This document shows positions 1-7,793 of a DNA stretch of 64,000 nucleotides, in pieces. The DNA is from Verrucomicrobiota bacterium. Lineage in GTDB: Bacteria; Verrucomicrobiota; Kiritimatiellia; RFP12; UBA1067. A program made the translations under genes and the position numbers. The DNA is taken from contig JAHFSX010000026.1 of assembly GCA_023269675.1 (NCBI GenBank), forward strand, positions 1 through 64,000. Direction: 5' to 3'. Position 1 is the first letter of the stretch. Each line of letters opens with the position of its first letter. Under the pieces are notes generated by a model that ran no database searches, was not told the DNA's origin, and was given only the letters and a program-made list of their open reading frames with translations.

Positions 1-17
1 GGCGCTGCGTCAGCCCT

Positions 18-44
18 CCCGGAAAGCCCTTCGGGCTCTCCGGG
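18..44. terminator. GC-rich hairpin with UUCG tetraloop
   Basis: Two 12-base arms (18-29 and 33-44) pair with one mismatch around a C(UUCG)G tetraloop, an unusually stable RNA loop. It lies upstream of the first gene and may end a transcript entering from the left. No clear U-tract follows, so it could equally be an intergenic repeat hairpin. Positions 1-170 hold this hairpin and the promoter at 134-163 and no gene. Confidence 0.4.
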
Positions 45-133
45 TCCCGGGGCTTCCTCGCCTCCTTCCCCGACTTTTCCATTTTTTTCGGAAGCGTGCG
101 TTTCATTTTGCACTTCGCGGAACCTGAACAAGG

Positions 134-163
134 TTGACTTCATTGTCGCTTCATTCGCATAAT
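134..163 (+). promoter_or_regulatory. sigma70-type promoter of the first oxidoreductase, probably leaderless
   Basis: TTGACT at 134-139 and CATAAT at 158-163 are separated by 18 bases. The expected transcription start falls at or next to the ATG at 171, and no Shine-Dalgarno sequence precedes that ATG, so the mRNA may be leaderless. About 30 bases across this promoter are nearly identical to the promoter at 3533-3562, including the non-consensus spacer. Confidence 0.6.
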
Positions 164-170
164 ACGCGCA

Positions 171-1247
171 ATGAATGTGCCCGTCCCCAATTCAATCGGC
201 CGTCGCCGTTTTCTGCAAAATGCGGCCGCTTTGGCGGCTTTGCCGGGCATCGCGGCGGCACCGGTCCCGCGCATCAGGATCGGCCAGATCGGCGTGGGAC
301 ACGCCCACGCCACCAAACTCTCGGTCTATCGCGCCTCGGCGGATTACGAGGTGGTCGGCATCGTCGAGCCGGACGCCGAGCTGCGGAAGATGGCCGAAGC
401 GCAAGCGGCCTTCCGCGGCGTCCCGTGGATGACACAGGAGCAATTGCTCAATGTGACGGGTTTGCAGGCGGTGCTGGTCGAGACCCGTGTGCGGGATCTG
501 CTCGCCACGGCCGAGACGTGCATCGCGGCCGGTAAGCACGTGTCTCTCGACAAGCCGGCCGGCGAGTCGCTGACGCAGTTCCGCCGCGTGTTGGACGAGG
601 CGGCTCGGCAGAAGCTCCTCTTGCAGATGGGCTACATGTATCGCTACAACCCGGCCGTTGTGCTGCTGCGTGACTTCTTGAAGCGGGGCTGGCTGGGAGA
701 GGTGTTCGAGGTGCATGCGGTCATGAGCAAAGTGGTCGATCCGGCGGGTCGGGTCGCGCTCGCCGAGTTCCGCGGCGGCATCATGTTTGAGCTGGGGTGT
801 CATCTGATCGACCTTGTTGTCGGCATGATGGGCGAGCCCGCTCAGGTGACCTCCTTCGCGAAGCATGTCGCCAAGACCGATGACCGGCTGCTGGACAACA
901 TGCTGGCGGTGTTGGTTTATGCTAAAGCCACGGCGACCGTCAAGTCGAGCGCGGGCGAGGTCGACGGTGCCGAGCGTCGCCATCTGGTGGTTTGCGGCAC
1001 GGAAGGAACCTTCCATATCCAGCCGCTGGACAACCCGTCGGCGCGCGTGACGCTGTCGGCTGCCCGCGGCCCGTATCGCAAAGGCTATCAAGATGTCGCG
1101 TTTCCGAAGTATGCGCGCTACGTGGACGATGCGGCCGACATGGCGCGCATCCTGCGCGGCGAGAAGAGCGCGGATTTTCCTTACGGTCACGATCTGGCTG
1201 TGCAGACCACCCTGCTGGAAGCCTGCGGGCTGCCGCTGAATACGTAG
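171..1247 (+). CDS. Tat-exported Gfo/Idh/MocA family oxidoreductase
   Basis: A 358-residue protein with a twin-arginine signal (GRRRFLQ, residues about 11-17, then an Ala-rich stretch), so it should act folded in the periplasm. A Rossmann nucleotide-binding segment follows (IGQIGVGHAHA, about residues 37-47). The family's EKP motif appears as DKP near residue 127, and a GYMYRYNP segment precedes the alpha/beta substrate domain. Family members move hydride between a sugar carbon, often C3, and NAD(P); Tat-exported members carry a tightly held cofactor. The beta-helix gene starts 10 bases after its stop, so they are probably co-transcribed. The ATG at 171 is chosen because the Tat motif directly follows; GTG at 177 is an alternative. 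The sugar substrate is unknown. Confidence 0.85.
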   Translation: MNVPVPNSIGRRRFLQNAAALAALPGIAAAPVPRIRIGQIGVGHAHATKLSVYRASADYEVVGIVEPDAELRKMAEAQAAFRGVPWMTQEQLLNVTGLQAVLVETRVRDLLATAETCIAAGKHVSLDKPAGESLTQFRRVLDEAARQKLLLQMGYMYRYNPAVVLLRDFLKRGWLGEVFEVHAVMSKVVDPAGRVALAEFRGGIMFELGCHLIDLVVGMMGEPAQVTSFAKHVAKTDDRLLDNMLAVLVYAKATATVKSSAGEVDGAERRHLVVCGTEGTFHIQPLDNPSARVTLSAARGPYRKGYQDVAFPKYARYVDDAADMARILRGEKSADFPYGHDLAVQTTLLEACGLPLNT

Positions 1248-1256
1248 AAAGGTACG

Positions 1257-3344
1257 ATGAACACGAGTGCTGTCGCCATGCTGGTTGTATTGTCGGTAAG
1301 CCGCGCCGCTGCGGCCGCCGGTTTCACGGTCGCCGCTGAAGGCAGCGACGCCCACCCCGGTACGGAGGCGCAGCCCTTCGCCACGCTGGAGCGGGCGCGG
1401 GACGCGGTGCGCGAGCTGAAAAAGAGCGGTCCGTTGCCGGACGGAGGAGTCACGGTCGAGGTGCGCGCCGGCACGTATCAGATGGCGCAGCCGCTGGAGC
1501 TGGCCGAGGCCGACAGCGGCACGTCAAACGCGCCGGTTGTGTACCGCGCCCGGGCGGGCGAAGAGGTCCGGCTGGTCGGCGGGCGGGTCGTCACCGGGTG
1601 GGCGCCGGTGACCGACTCCGCCGTGCTCGCGCGGCTGGACGAGGCCGCGCGCACCAACGTATGGCAGGCAGACCTCAAAGCGCTGGGGGTGACCGATCTG
1701 GGCAAAATGAGATCAGACTCCGCCTGGACGACCTCCGATCCGGGACTGGAACTTTTCTTCAGCGACAGGCCCATGACGCTGGCCCGCTGGCCGAATGCGG
1801 GCACGGTCCGCGTCGGCGAGCTGAAGGTGCAGGACGGCCATGCGATCCACGGCCAAAAGGGCAGCAAGGTGGGCATTTTCGGCTACGAGGGCGACCGCCC
1901 GAAGCGCTGGGCCGGCGAGAAGGACGTGATGCTGCACGGTTACTGGTTCTGGGACTGGGCCGACCAGCGCTACCGCGTGGATTCGATCGACACCGCGCAG
2001 CGGGTCATCACCCTGCCGGCCAAACCGAAGCATGATTTCGGGTTCCGCAAAGGCCAGTGGTATTACGCCTACAACCTGCTGTGCGAACTCGACCAGCCCG
2101 GCGAGTGGTATCTGGACCGCGAGAGCGGTATCCTCTATTTCTGGCCGCCTGTGGCGGACCCCGCGAGCGGCAAAGCGGTCGTCTCGGTGCTGCCGGGCCT
2201 GGTGAAGCTGGACAAAGCTAGTTATGTGACCTTGCGCGGGTTCACCCTGGAAGGCTGTCGCGGCACGGCGGTGTCGATCTCCGGCGGCAGCGACGATCAG
2301 ATGCTCGGCTGCACGATCCGCAACGTGGGCGGATCGGGCGTGGGCGTGTCGGGTACGGGGCATCGCGTGGCCGGGTGCGACATTTATCAGACCGCGCAGG
2401 GCGGCATCAGCCTGACGGGCGGCGACCGCAAGACCCTGACGCCCGGCGGACTGGTGGCGGAGAACAACCACATCCATCACTACAGCCGCTGGAAGCCGGT
2501 TTACCGCGCGGCGATCCGGCTCGACGGCGTCGGCAACCGCGCGTCGCACAACCTGATCCACGACGCGCCGCACATGGCGATCGGCTTCAGCGGCAACGAT
2601 CAGGTGATCGAATTCAACGAAATCCACGACGTGGTCACGCACTCCAACGACGCCGGGGCGATGTACTGCGGCTTTAACTGGAGCAGCCGTGGCAACGTGA
2701 TCCGCTACAACTACCTGCACGACATCACGGGCTACGAGGGCAAGGGCTGCGTGGGCGTCTACCTTGATGACCAGTTCTCCTCGGCGCTTATTTTCGGCAA
2801 CATCTTTTACCGCGTCTCCAGCGCGGCCTTCATCGGCGGCGGACACGACACGACGATCGAGAACAACATCTTCGTTGAGTGCACCCCGGCGGTTCACATC
2901 GACGCGCGCGGACTCGGATGGCAGTCCGACAGCACCAACCGCCTGATGAAGACCGTGACGGACATGCCCTACGGGGAAGAGCCGTGGAAGTCGCGCTATC
3001 CGGCTTTGGCGAAGATGCTCGTCGATCCGGACCCGCTGGCGCCCAAAGGCAACGTGATCGCACGCAACATCCAGTGGAAGGGCAAGTGGGACGGCATCGA
3101 GAAAAAGGCCCAGCCGTATCTGGTCTTCCAATACAACCTGCTCGACCTGGACCCGAAGTTCGTGGATGAGAAGGCGCTGGACTTCAGGCTGCGGGACGAT
3201 TCGCCCGCCTTCAAGGTCGGATTCCAGAAGATCCCCGTCGAGAAGATCGGCCTCTACCCGGCTGAGACCCGCGCCTCCTGGCCGGTAAGCCGCACAGTCG
3301 CTGCAGCTCCGAACAAGCCCAGACCGGCAGCACCAGCCAAGTAA
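1257..3344 (+). CDS. secreted right-handed beta-helix protein, polysaccharide lyase/hydrolase-like
   Basis: A 695-residue protein with an N-terminal signal peptide (about residues 1-21). Its mature start carries the GSDAHPGTEAQPFATLERA block typical of PVC and Bacteroidota parallel beta-helix proteins. The repeated asparagine- and histidine-rich turns (NNHIHHYS, HNLIHDAPH, FNEIHDV, YNYLHDI) between about residues 330 and 540 are the beta-helix rungs. Such proteins bind or cleave polysaccharide chains, but the catalytic residues cannot be assigned by eye. It is a paralogue of the lipoprotein at 12516-15251, sharing the opening block and the final SPAFKVGFQ-type segment. The start has an AAAGG ribosome site five bases upstream. 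Confidence 0.75.
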   Translation: MNTSAVAMLVVLSVSRAAAAAGFTVAAEGSDAHPGTEAQPFATLERARDAVRELKKSGPLPDGGVTVEVRAGTYQMAQPLELAEADSGTSNAPVVYRARAGEEVRLVGGRVVTGWAPVTDSAVLARLDEAARTNVWQADLKALGVTDLGKMRSDSAWTTSDPGLELFFSDRPMTLARWPNAGTVRVGELKVQDGHAIHGQKGSKVGIFGYEGDRPKRWAGEKDVMLHGYWFWDWADQRYRVDSIDTAQRVITLPAKPKHDFGFRKGQWYYAYNLLCELDQPGEWYLDRESGILYFWPPVADPASGKAVVSVLPGLVKLDKASYVTLRGFTLEGCRGTAVSISGGSDDQMLGCTIRNVGGSGVGVSGTGHRVAGCDIYQTAQGGISLTGGDRKTLTPGGLVAENNHIHHYSRWKPVYRAAIRLDGVGNRASHNLIHDAPHMAIGFSGNDQVIEFNEIHDVVTHSNDAGAMYCGFNWSSRGNVIRYNYLHDITGYEGKGCVGVYLDDQFSSALIFGNIFYRVSSAAFIGGGHDTTIENNIFVECTPAVHIDARGLGWQSDSTNRLMKTVTDMPYGEEPWKSRYPALAKMLVDPDPLAPKGNVIARNIQWKGKWDGIEKKAQPYLVFQYNLLDLDPKFVDEKALDFRLRDDSPAFKVGFQKIPVEKIGLYPAETRASWPVSRTVAAAPNKPRPAAPAK

Positions 3345-3403
3345 CCGTTTCATACGAAATGAAGGGTACGGCCGTTTACAGCACGCGCGACGACGGGTGC
3401 TCT

Positions 3404-3467
3404 GGGCCGGCTGAAGCCGGCACAACATACGGACACCCAGGCATGTTGTACCGGCTTCAGCCGGCCC
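3404..3467. repeat. double-hairpin inverted repeat
   Basis: Arms 3404-3428 and 3443-3467 are inverted copies over 25 bases with one mismatch. Each arm is also self-complementary (GCCGGC-TGAA-GCCGGC), so the element can form one long stem or two short hairpins. The elements at 4508-4586 and 32767-32844 have the same general design with different sequence. Confidence 0.8.
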
Positions 3468-3532
3468 CGGTCATGGCGCGAGCAGTCCCGGCTCTGCTGG
3501 CGCCGCGTTTCCGCCCTTCGCGGGGAACGGGG

Positions 3533-3562
3533 TTGACTTCATTGTCTCTTCCCTCGCATAAT
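3533..3562 (+). promoter_or_regulatory. sigma70-type promoter nearly identical to that at 134
   Basis: TTGACT (3533-3538) and CATAAT (3557-3562) have an 18-base spacer. The spacer and flanks match the promoter of the first oxidoreductase gene almost base for base. Transcription would begin near 3569, giving a leader of about 80 bases that contains the palindrome at 3598-3615. Confidence 0.6.
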
Positions 3563-3597
3563 ACGGGCCATAGATCGAATGGGGGCGGCGTCGGGGA

Positions 3598-3615
3598 TTG
3601 CGCCATATGGCGCAA
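3598..3615. promoter_or_regulatory. perfect 18-bp palindrome, candidate operator
   Basis: TTGCGCCATATGGCGCAA is exactly its own reverse complement. It lies about 30 bases downstream of the predicted transcription start and 34 bases before the start codon, where a bound dimeric repressor would block transcription. The TTGCGC/GCGCAA half-sites resemble the shorter palindromes at 58831-58844 and 58870-58877. No regulator gene was seen in the window. Confidence 0.5.
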
Positions 3616-3649
3616 GACGTCTTCCTGTTCACACCAAGGGGAGGGGCAT

Positions 3650-4498
3650 ATGACGATCTCACGCAGGATCCTGTTGGCCATCGGCATGGCGGCGGTGGGT
3701 TGTGTCGCGCAAGCGCGCGCGGACGGGTTCGATGTGGGCGTCGCCACCTACTCGTTCCGCAACGGCACCGCCTTCGAGGCAATCGAGAAGACCAAGGCGT
3801 GCGGCGGCGACGTCATCGAGTTCTTCCTCTGGCAGAAGCTCAGTCCGGAGCATCCCGAGGTCATCTTGAATCAGGACCTTTCCGACGAGAACCTGGCGGC
3901 GCTCAAAGCGAAGCTGCAGGCGACCGGCGTCAAGGCCGTGAACGCCTACTTCAACAACGCGGTCTTTCAGGACAAGGCGCGGGCCGAGGCGAACGTGCGC
4001 AAGCTGTTCGAGTTCGCGCGCAAGCTCGGGCTGCGCGGGCTGACCGGCGAACCGCCGGTGGACCAGCTCGACCTCGTGGAGCGGATGGTCAAAGAGTACG
4101 ACATCCAGCTTTGTTTTCACAACCATCCGAAAGATCCCGCCCGGCCCGAGTATAAGAATTGGGACCCGTCGTATCTGATCACGCTGATGGAGAAGCGCGA
4201 TCCGCGCATGGGGTTCTCGGTGGACACGGGGCACCTCGGCCGCTCGGGCGTGGACACGGTCGAGGCGGTCAAGCTCTTCAAGGCCCGCGTCCTGTCGGTG
4301 CACCTGAAGGACGTCAAGGAGGCGAAGAAGGAGAGCATCGACCTGCCTTACGGCCAGGGCATCTGCAATATCGCCGGTACGTTGGCGGAGCTGAAGCGGC
4401 AGGGCTTCCGCGGCCATGTCGCCGTGGAGTACGAGAACATCACCGACCATCTGCTCGACGATGTGAAATTCTGCCTCGCCTTCATCCGCAGCCATTGA
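3650..4498 (+). CDS. secreted sugar phosphate isomerase/epimerase-fold protein (AP endonuclease 2 TIM barrel)
   Basis: A 282-residue protein whose first about 24 residues form a signal peptide (SRRILLAIGMAAVGCVAQARA), so it acts outside the cytoplasm. The rest is a xylose-isomerase-like TIM barrel. Metal-ligand strands are visible: VIEFF, CFHNHP, FSVDTGH, VHLKD and VAVEYEN, in family order. Cytoplasmic relatives epimerise ketoses. Exported relatives in Bacteroidota and PVC occur with Gfo/Idh/MocA oxidoreductases and DUF1080 proteins and process 3-keto-sugars. Here it lies between two Tat-exported oxidoreductases, which supports such a role by inference. The ATG at 3650 has a strong ribosome site; the upstream in-frame extension crosses a promoter and repeats. 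Confidence 0.8.
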   Translation: MTISRRILLAIGMAAVGCVAQARADGFDVGVATYSFRNGTAFEAIEKTKACGGDVIEFFLWQKLSPEHPEVILNQDLSDENLAALKAKLQATGVKAVNAYFNNAVFQDKARAEANVRKLFEFARKLGLRGLTGEPPVDQLDLVERMVKEYDIQLCFHNHPKDPARPEYKNWDPSYLITLMEKRDPRMGFSVDTGHLGRSGVDTVEAVKLFKARVLSVHLKDVKEAKKESIDLPYGQGICNIAGTLAELKRQGFRGHVAVEYENITDHLLDDVKFCLAFIRSH

Positions 4499-4507
4499 AA
4501 CTCCTAA

Positions 4508-4586
4508 GGTAGGGTCGGACCGCCGGGCCGACCGCTCTTCGGTCAGCAAAGGACCGGCGGCTCGACCGGCGGTCGAGCCTTACCTC
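4508..4586. repeat. GGTAGGG-type inverted repeat
   Basis: The left arm beginning GGTAGGGTCGGACCGCC (4508-4526) pairs with the right arm 4566-4586, which ends in CTTACC. Internal CGACCGGCGG units repeat. It occupies most of the gap between the epimerase-like gene and the second oxidoreductase. Elements at 12404-12472, 32767-32844 and 54046-54071 share the GGYAGGG-first design. Confidence 0.7.
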
Positions 4587-4625
4587 AAGAAGCGGTCCGC
4601 AAGATTGTCCAACGGGGGAGTCGAC

Positions 4626-5927
4626 ATGAGACACGGTATCACACAGGTCACGAGCCGGCGCGGTTTTCTGCATGGCTGCCTGGCGCTCGCCGCGGCGCCG
4701 ATGGTGGTGCCGGGGCGCGTGCTCGGACGCGACGGGGGCGTCGCGCCGAGCAACCGCATCGTTTTCGGCGGCATCGGCATCGGCAACCGCGCGCGCGCGA
4801 TCCTGCCGAACTTCCTCTGGTCCCCCGAGATCCAGTGGGTCGCCGTCTCGGATGCCCGCGCCGACCGGCTCGCCTCGGCCAAGGCGCTGGTCGACACTCA
4901 CTACGGCACGCCGGATTGCCGGGCGTACGGCGACTTCCGCGACCTGCTCGCGAGCAAGACGATCGACGCCGTGCTAATCGCCACCGGCAACCGCTGGCAC
5001 GCCATGGCGTCCATGTTCGCGGCCCATGCCGGCAAGGACATCTATTGCGAGAAGCCGATCAGCCTCACCCTCGGCGAGGGGCGGCGGCTCGTGGAGACCT
5101 GCCGCCGCTTCGGCACCATCTACCAGGCCGGCACGCAGCGCCGCTCCACCGCATCGTACCGTTTCGCCCGCGAGATGGTGCTGCAGGGCAAGATCGGGCG
5201 CGTGCACACCGTCGAGTCGCAGGTCTGGGCCACGGGGACGGTGCTCCACGAGAAGGCGGCGCCCGTGCCCGAGGGCTGGAACTACGACATGTGGCTCGGG
5301 CCTGTGCAGTGGCGGCCCTTCGTGCCGGGCCGCGTGCAGAACTGGACCTATTTTTTTGACACGGGCGAAGGCATGCACACCGACATGGGCACGCACTACA
5401 CCGACCAGATGCAGTGGGTCTTGGGCACGGACGACACCGGCCCGGTCGAGTTCGAGACCGCCGACATCGTCTGGCCCGACCCCGTGAAGTGCATGAGCGA
5501 GACCGCCCTCACCGGCACGTTCCGCTGCCGCTACGCCAGCGGCGTCAACGGCGTCATCTACCAGCGCGGGGCGTTCAAGGAACGCTACATCCGGTATATC
5601 GGCGACGAGGGGTGGATCCAGGTGGACGACGACACGGACATCGTGACCGCCCATCCGGCCTCCATCCTGGGATTGCGCAACAGGGCCGGGGCGGGATGGG
5701 ACAACGCCAGCGACCACATCTCCAATTTGCTCTCCTCGATCCGGAGCCGCCGGCCCGCGATGTGCCACCCCGAGGTGGCCCATCGCGCGCAGAGCATCGT
5801 GGGCGCAATGACGATCAGCGCCCGGTTGAACCGGAAGCTGAAGTGGGATCCGGTCAAGGAGCGGTTCGACAACGAAGACGCCAACCGCATGATGGAGCGC
5901 GAGCCGCGTGCTCCGTGGTGCATTTGA
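4626..5927 (+). CDS. Tat-exported Gfo/Idh/MocA family oxidoreductase
   Basis: A 433-residue protein with a Tat signal (SRRGFLHGCLALAAAP, about residues 10-25). A Rossmann fold follows (FGGIGIGNRAR, then VAVSDARADR), with AVLIATGNRWHA and the family motif CEKPISLT near residue 145. The longer C-terminal domain (NWTYFFDTGEGMHTDMGTHY and beyond) resembles secreted members that oxidise glycosides. It is only distantly similar to the oxidoreductase at 171, so the two may act on different sugars or in opposite directions. The ATG at 4626 follows GGGGGAG by five bases, better than an upstream TTG. The HEAT-repeat gene follows after 9 bases. Confidence 0.85.
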   Translation: MRHGITQVTSRRGFLHGCLALAAAPMVVPGRVLGRDGGVAPSNRIVFGGIGIGNRARAILPNFLWSPEIQWVAVSDARADRLASAKALVDTHYGTPDCRAYGDFRDLLASKTIDAVLIATGNRWHAMASMFAAHAGKDIYCEKPISLTLGEGRRLVETCRRFGTIYQAGTQRRSTASYRFAREMVLQGKIGRVHTVESQVWATGTVLHEKAAPVPEGWNYDMWLGPVQWRPFVPGRVQNWTYFFDTGEGMHTDMGTHYTDQMQWVLGTDDTGPVEFETADIVWPDPVKCMSETALTGTFRCRYASGVNGVIYQRGAFKERYIRYIGDEGWIQVDDDTDIVTAHPASILGLRNRAGAGWDNASDHISNLLSSIRSRRPAMCHPEVAHRAQSIVGAMTISARLNRKLKWDPVKERFDNEDANRMMEREPRAPWCI

Positions 5928-5936
5928 GGAGAAAAC

Positions 5937-7754
5937 ATGAAAAGCCTATTAGCCATCTGTCTCCTCGCGGCCAGCACGGTTCTTCGGCCTGGCCTACTCG
6001 CGGCGGCCGCCGATCTCGATCCGCTTGTCGCGCTTGCGGCCCGATATGAATCGGGGGGGAGCGCGGAGCCTTTACGCCAGTTCGAACAACTCCTGCGGGA
6101 GTCCGGCGGCGATCCGAAGGCGCGTGCCGAACTCGAGGAGGCGCTGATCCGGCTGCTCGCGCCGGACACGACGTTCGAGGCGAAGCGCTTCGCGTGCACG
6201 CATCTGGCCGTGCACGGCTCCGAGGCGGCCTTGCCTGCGCTGGCCGAGCTGCTCAAGCGGGAGGAGACGGCGGGCATCGCCTGCCTCGCGCTCGGCAACC
6301 TTTCGTCCGCGAAGGCCGGCGATCAGTTGCGCGCCGCCCTGCCGGAGGCGAAAGGCGCCGTCCGTCTGCAGATCGTCAGCGCACTGGGCCGCCGCGCGGA
6401 AGCCGCCTCCGTCCAGCCGCTGGCCAGACTCGCCCGGGACGCCGATGCGGCGGTCGCAGCGGCCGCGATCCGCGCGCTGGGGTCCATCGACGCGGCTGCG
6501 GCGCGTGACGTCATGGCCTCCCTGCGGCGGGAGGCGCGTCCGGCGGTGGCTGCCGCAGTCGCGGACGCCTCGCTCAACGGGGCGGAGCAGCTGGCGGCAT
6601 CGGGAGACCGGGCGGGCGCGTCGTCGGTCTGCGAGGAGCTGCTCAAGGCCACCTGCCTGACGCACATCCGGCGCGGAGCGCTCGGCCTGTTGCTGCGGTG
6701 CGACACGGACGGGGGTGCGCGGCGAATCGGTCAGACCCTTGAAGCCGCTCCGCCTGATGCCGCGCTCGTTGCGGTCGCGATCGCGCGCATCCCGGAACTG
6801 CGCGGCGCGGATGTGTCGAAGACTTTCGGCGCGGCGCTGCCGCGTCTGCCTCCTCAGGAACAGGTTCTGTTGCTGGAGGCGCTCGCGTGCCGGGCTGACG
6901 CGGATGCGCGTGCCATCATCCAGGCGCAGATCGGTGCGGCGGAACCCGGCGTGCGGCACGCTGCTCTGACGGCCGTCGGCACACTCGAGGACGCCTCCGC
7001 GGTCCCGCTGCTGGCGCGGGCGCTTGCGGCGGCCGCGACGCCGGAGGAGGCGAAGGACGTTCAGCTCGCGATGGCGGGCCTGCGCGGAGGGGAGACGACC
7101 GACCGGGCGATCGGCACTGCGCTTCGGCACGCAGCGGCCAAGGACCGGCCGCCGCTGATGACGGTTCTCGCCAAACGCGGTGGCGACGTGGCTGTCGCGA
7201 CCTTGCTGGAGCACGCGTGCGAAGCCGACGAGTGCGCGGCACACGCGGCGGCTCACGCCTTGAGACGTATCGCCGACAGTGGTGATTCGGCCTCGCTGCT
7301 GGCGTTGCAGGCGGCGGTTACGGGTCATGATGTCCGAACCCGCGAGGCGGCGTTGCATGCCCTGGCGGCTTGGCGCGGTGTCGCGGCTTGGGACACGCTG
7401 GCCGGCATCTACCTCAAGCCGGAGAACGCGGCGCAGCACGCCTTGGCCCTGCGCGGTCTGGTGCGGATCGCGGGCGAAGGGAACGCGCATCCCGATGCCG
7501 TCCTGATCGGTCGTTACCGGCAGTTGCTGGACGGCGCGCGGAACGATGATGACCGAAAGCTGATCCTGTGTGTCTTGGCCGGTGCCGGGCACCCCGACGC
7601 GCTGACGTTGGCGCTGCCACTGCTGGATGTTCCCGGCGTTCGCGCCGAGGCCGTGCAGGCGGTCGAGCGGATCGCCGAGGCCGTCAAGGCCACGCACCCG
7701 GACAAAGCCGGCGATGCCATCCGTAAGGTCAAAACCGCGCAAGCGGCCCACTGA
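5937..7754 (+). CDS. secreted HEAT-repeat protein
   Basis: A 605-residue Ala-rich protein with an N-terminal signal peptide (MKSLLAICLLAASTVLRPG, cleavage likely in the following Ala-rich stretch). The remainder is a series of roughly 30-residue helical pairs of HEAT/PBS-lyase type, for example ALAELLKREETAGIACLALG, ALGRRAEAASVQPLARLA and ALTAVGTLEDASAVPLLARA. These form a curved scaffold for protein contacts and carry no catalytic motif. The gene starts 9 bases after the oxidoreductase with GAGGA before its ATG, indicating co-transcription. PVC bacteria often place such repeats beside secreted oxidoreductases and cytochromes; a partner-binding role is inference. Confidence 0.75.
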   Translation: MKSLLAICLLAASTVLRPGLLAAAADLDPLVALAARYESGGSAEPLRQFEQLLRESGGDPKARAELEEALIRLLAPDTTFEAKRFACTHLAVHGSEAALPALAELLKREETAGIACLALGNLSSAKAGDQLRAALPEAKGAVRLQIVSALGRRAEAASVQPLARLARDADAAVAAAAIRALGSIDAAAARDVMASLRREARPAVAAAVADASLNGAEQLAASGDRAGASSVCEELLKATCLTHIRRGALGLLLRCDTDGGARRIGQTLEAAPPDAALVAVAIARIPELRGADVSKTFGAALPRLPPQEQVLLLEALACRADADARAIIQAQIGAAEPGVRHAALTAVGTLEDASAVPLLARALAAAATPEEAKDVQLAMAGLRGGETTDRAIGTALRHAAAKDRPPLMTVLAKRGGDVAVATLLEHACEADECAAHAAAHALRRIADSGDSASLLALQAAVTGHDVRTREAALHALAAWRGVAAWDTLAGIYLKPENAAQHALALRGLVRIAGEGNAHPDAVLIGRYRQLLDGARNDDDRKLILCVLAGAGHPDALTLALPLLDVPGVRAEAVQAVERIAEAVKATHPDKAGDAIRKVKTAQAAH

Positions 7755-7793
7755 CGCCCGAGAATTTCAGGAACACTTGATCGGAAGGTACTC

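Larger units (their letters stand above)
3345..3649. other. 305-bp intergenic region with hairpin element, promoter and palindrome
   Basis: No gene was found here. It contains the inverted repeat at 3404-3467, a sigma70-like promoter at 3533-3562, a perfect 18-bp palindrome at 3598-3615, and a ribosome site (AAGGGGAGGGG, about 3636-3646) for the epimerase-like gene. An open frame running through the region in phase with that gene is not coding, because the real start and its signal peptide begin at 3650. Confidence 0.7.

Noticed and set aside
3359-3649. N-terminal extension of the epimerase-like protein
   Set aside because: It would run through a hairpin repeat and a promoter, and would bury the signal peptide that begins at 3650.
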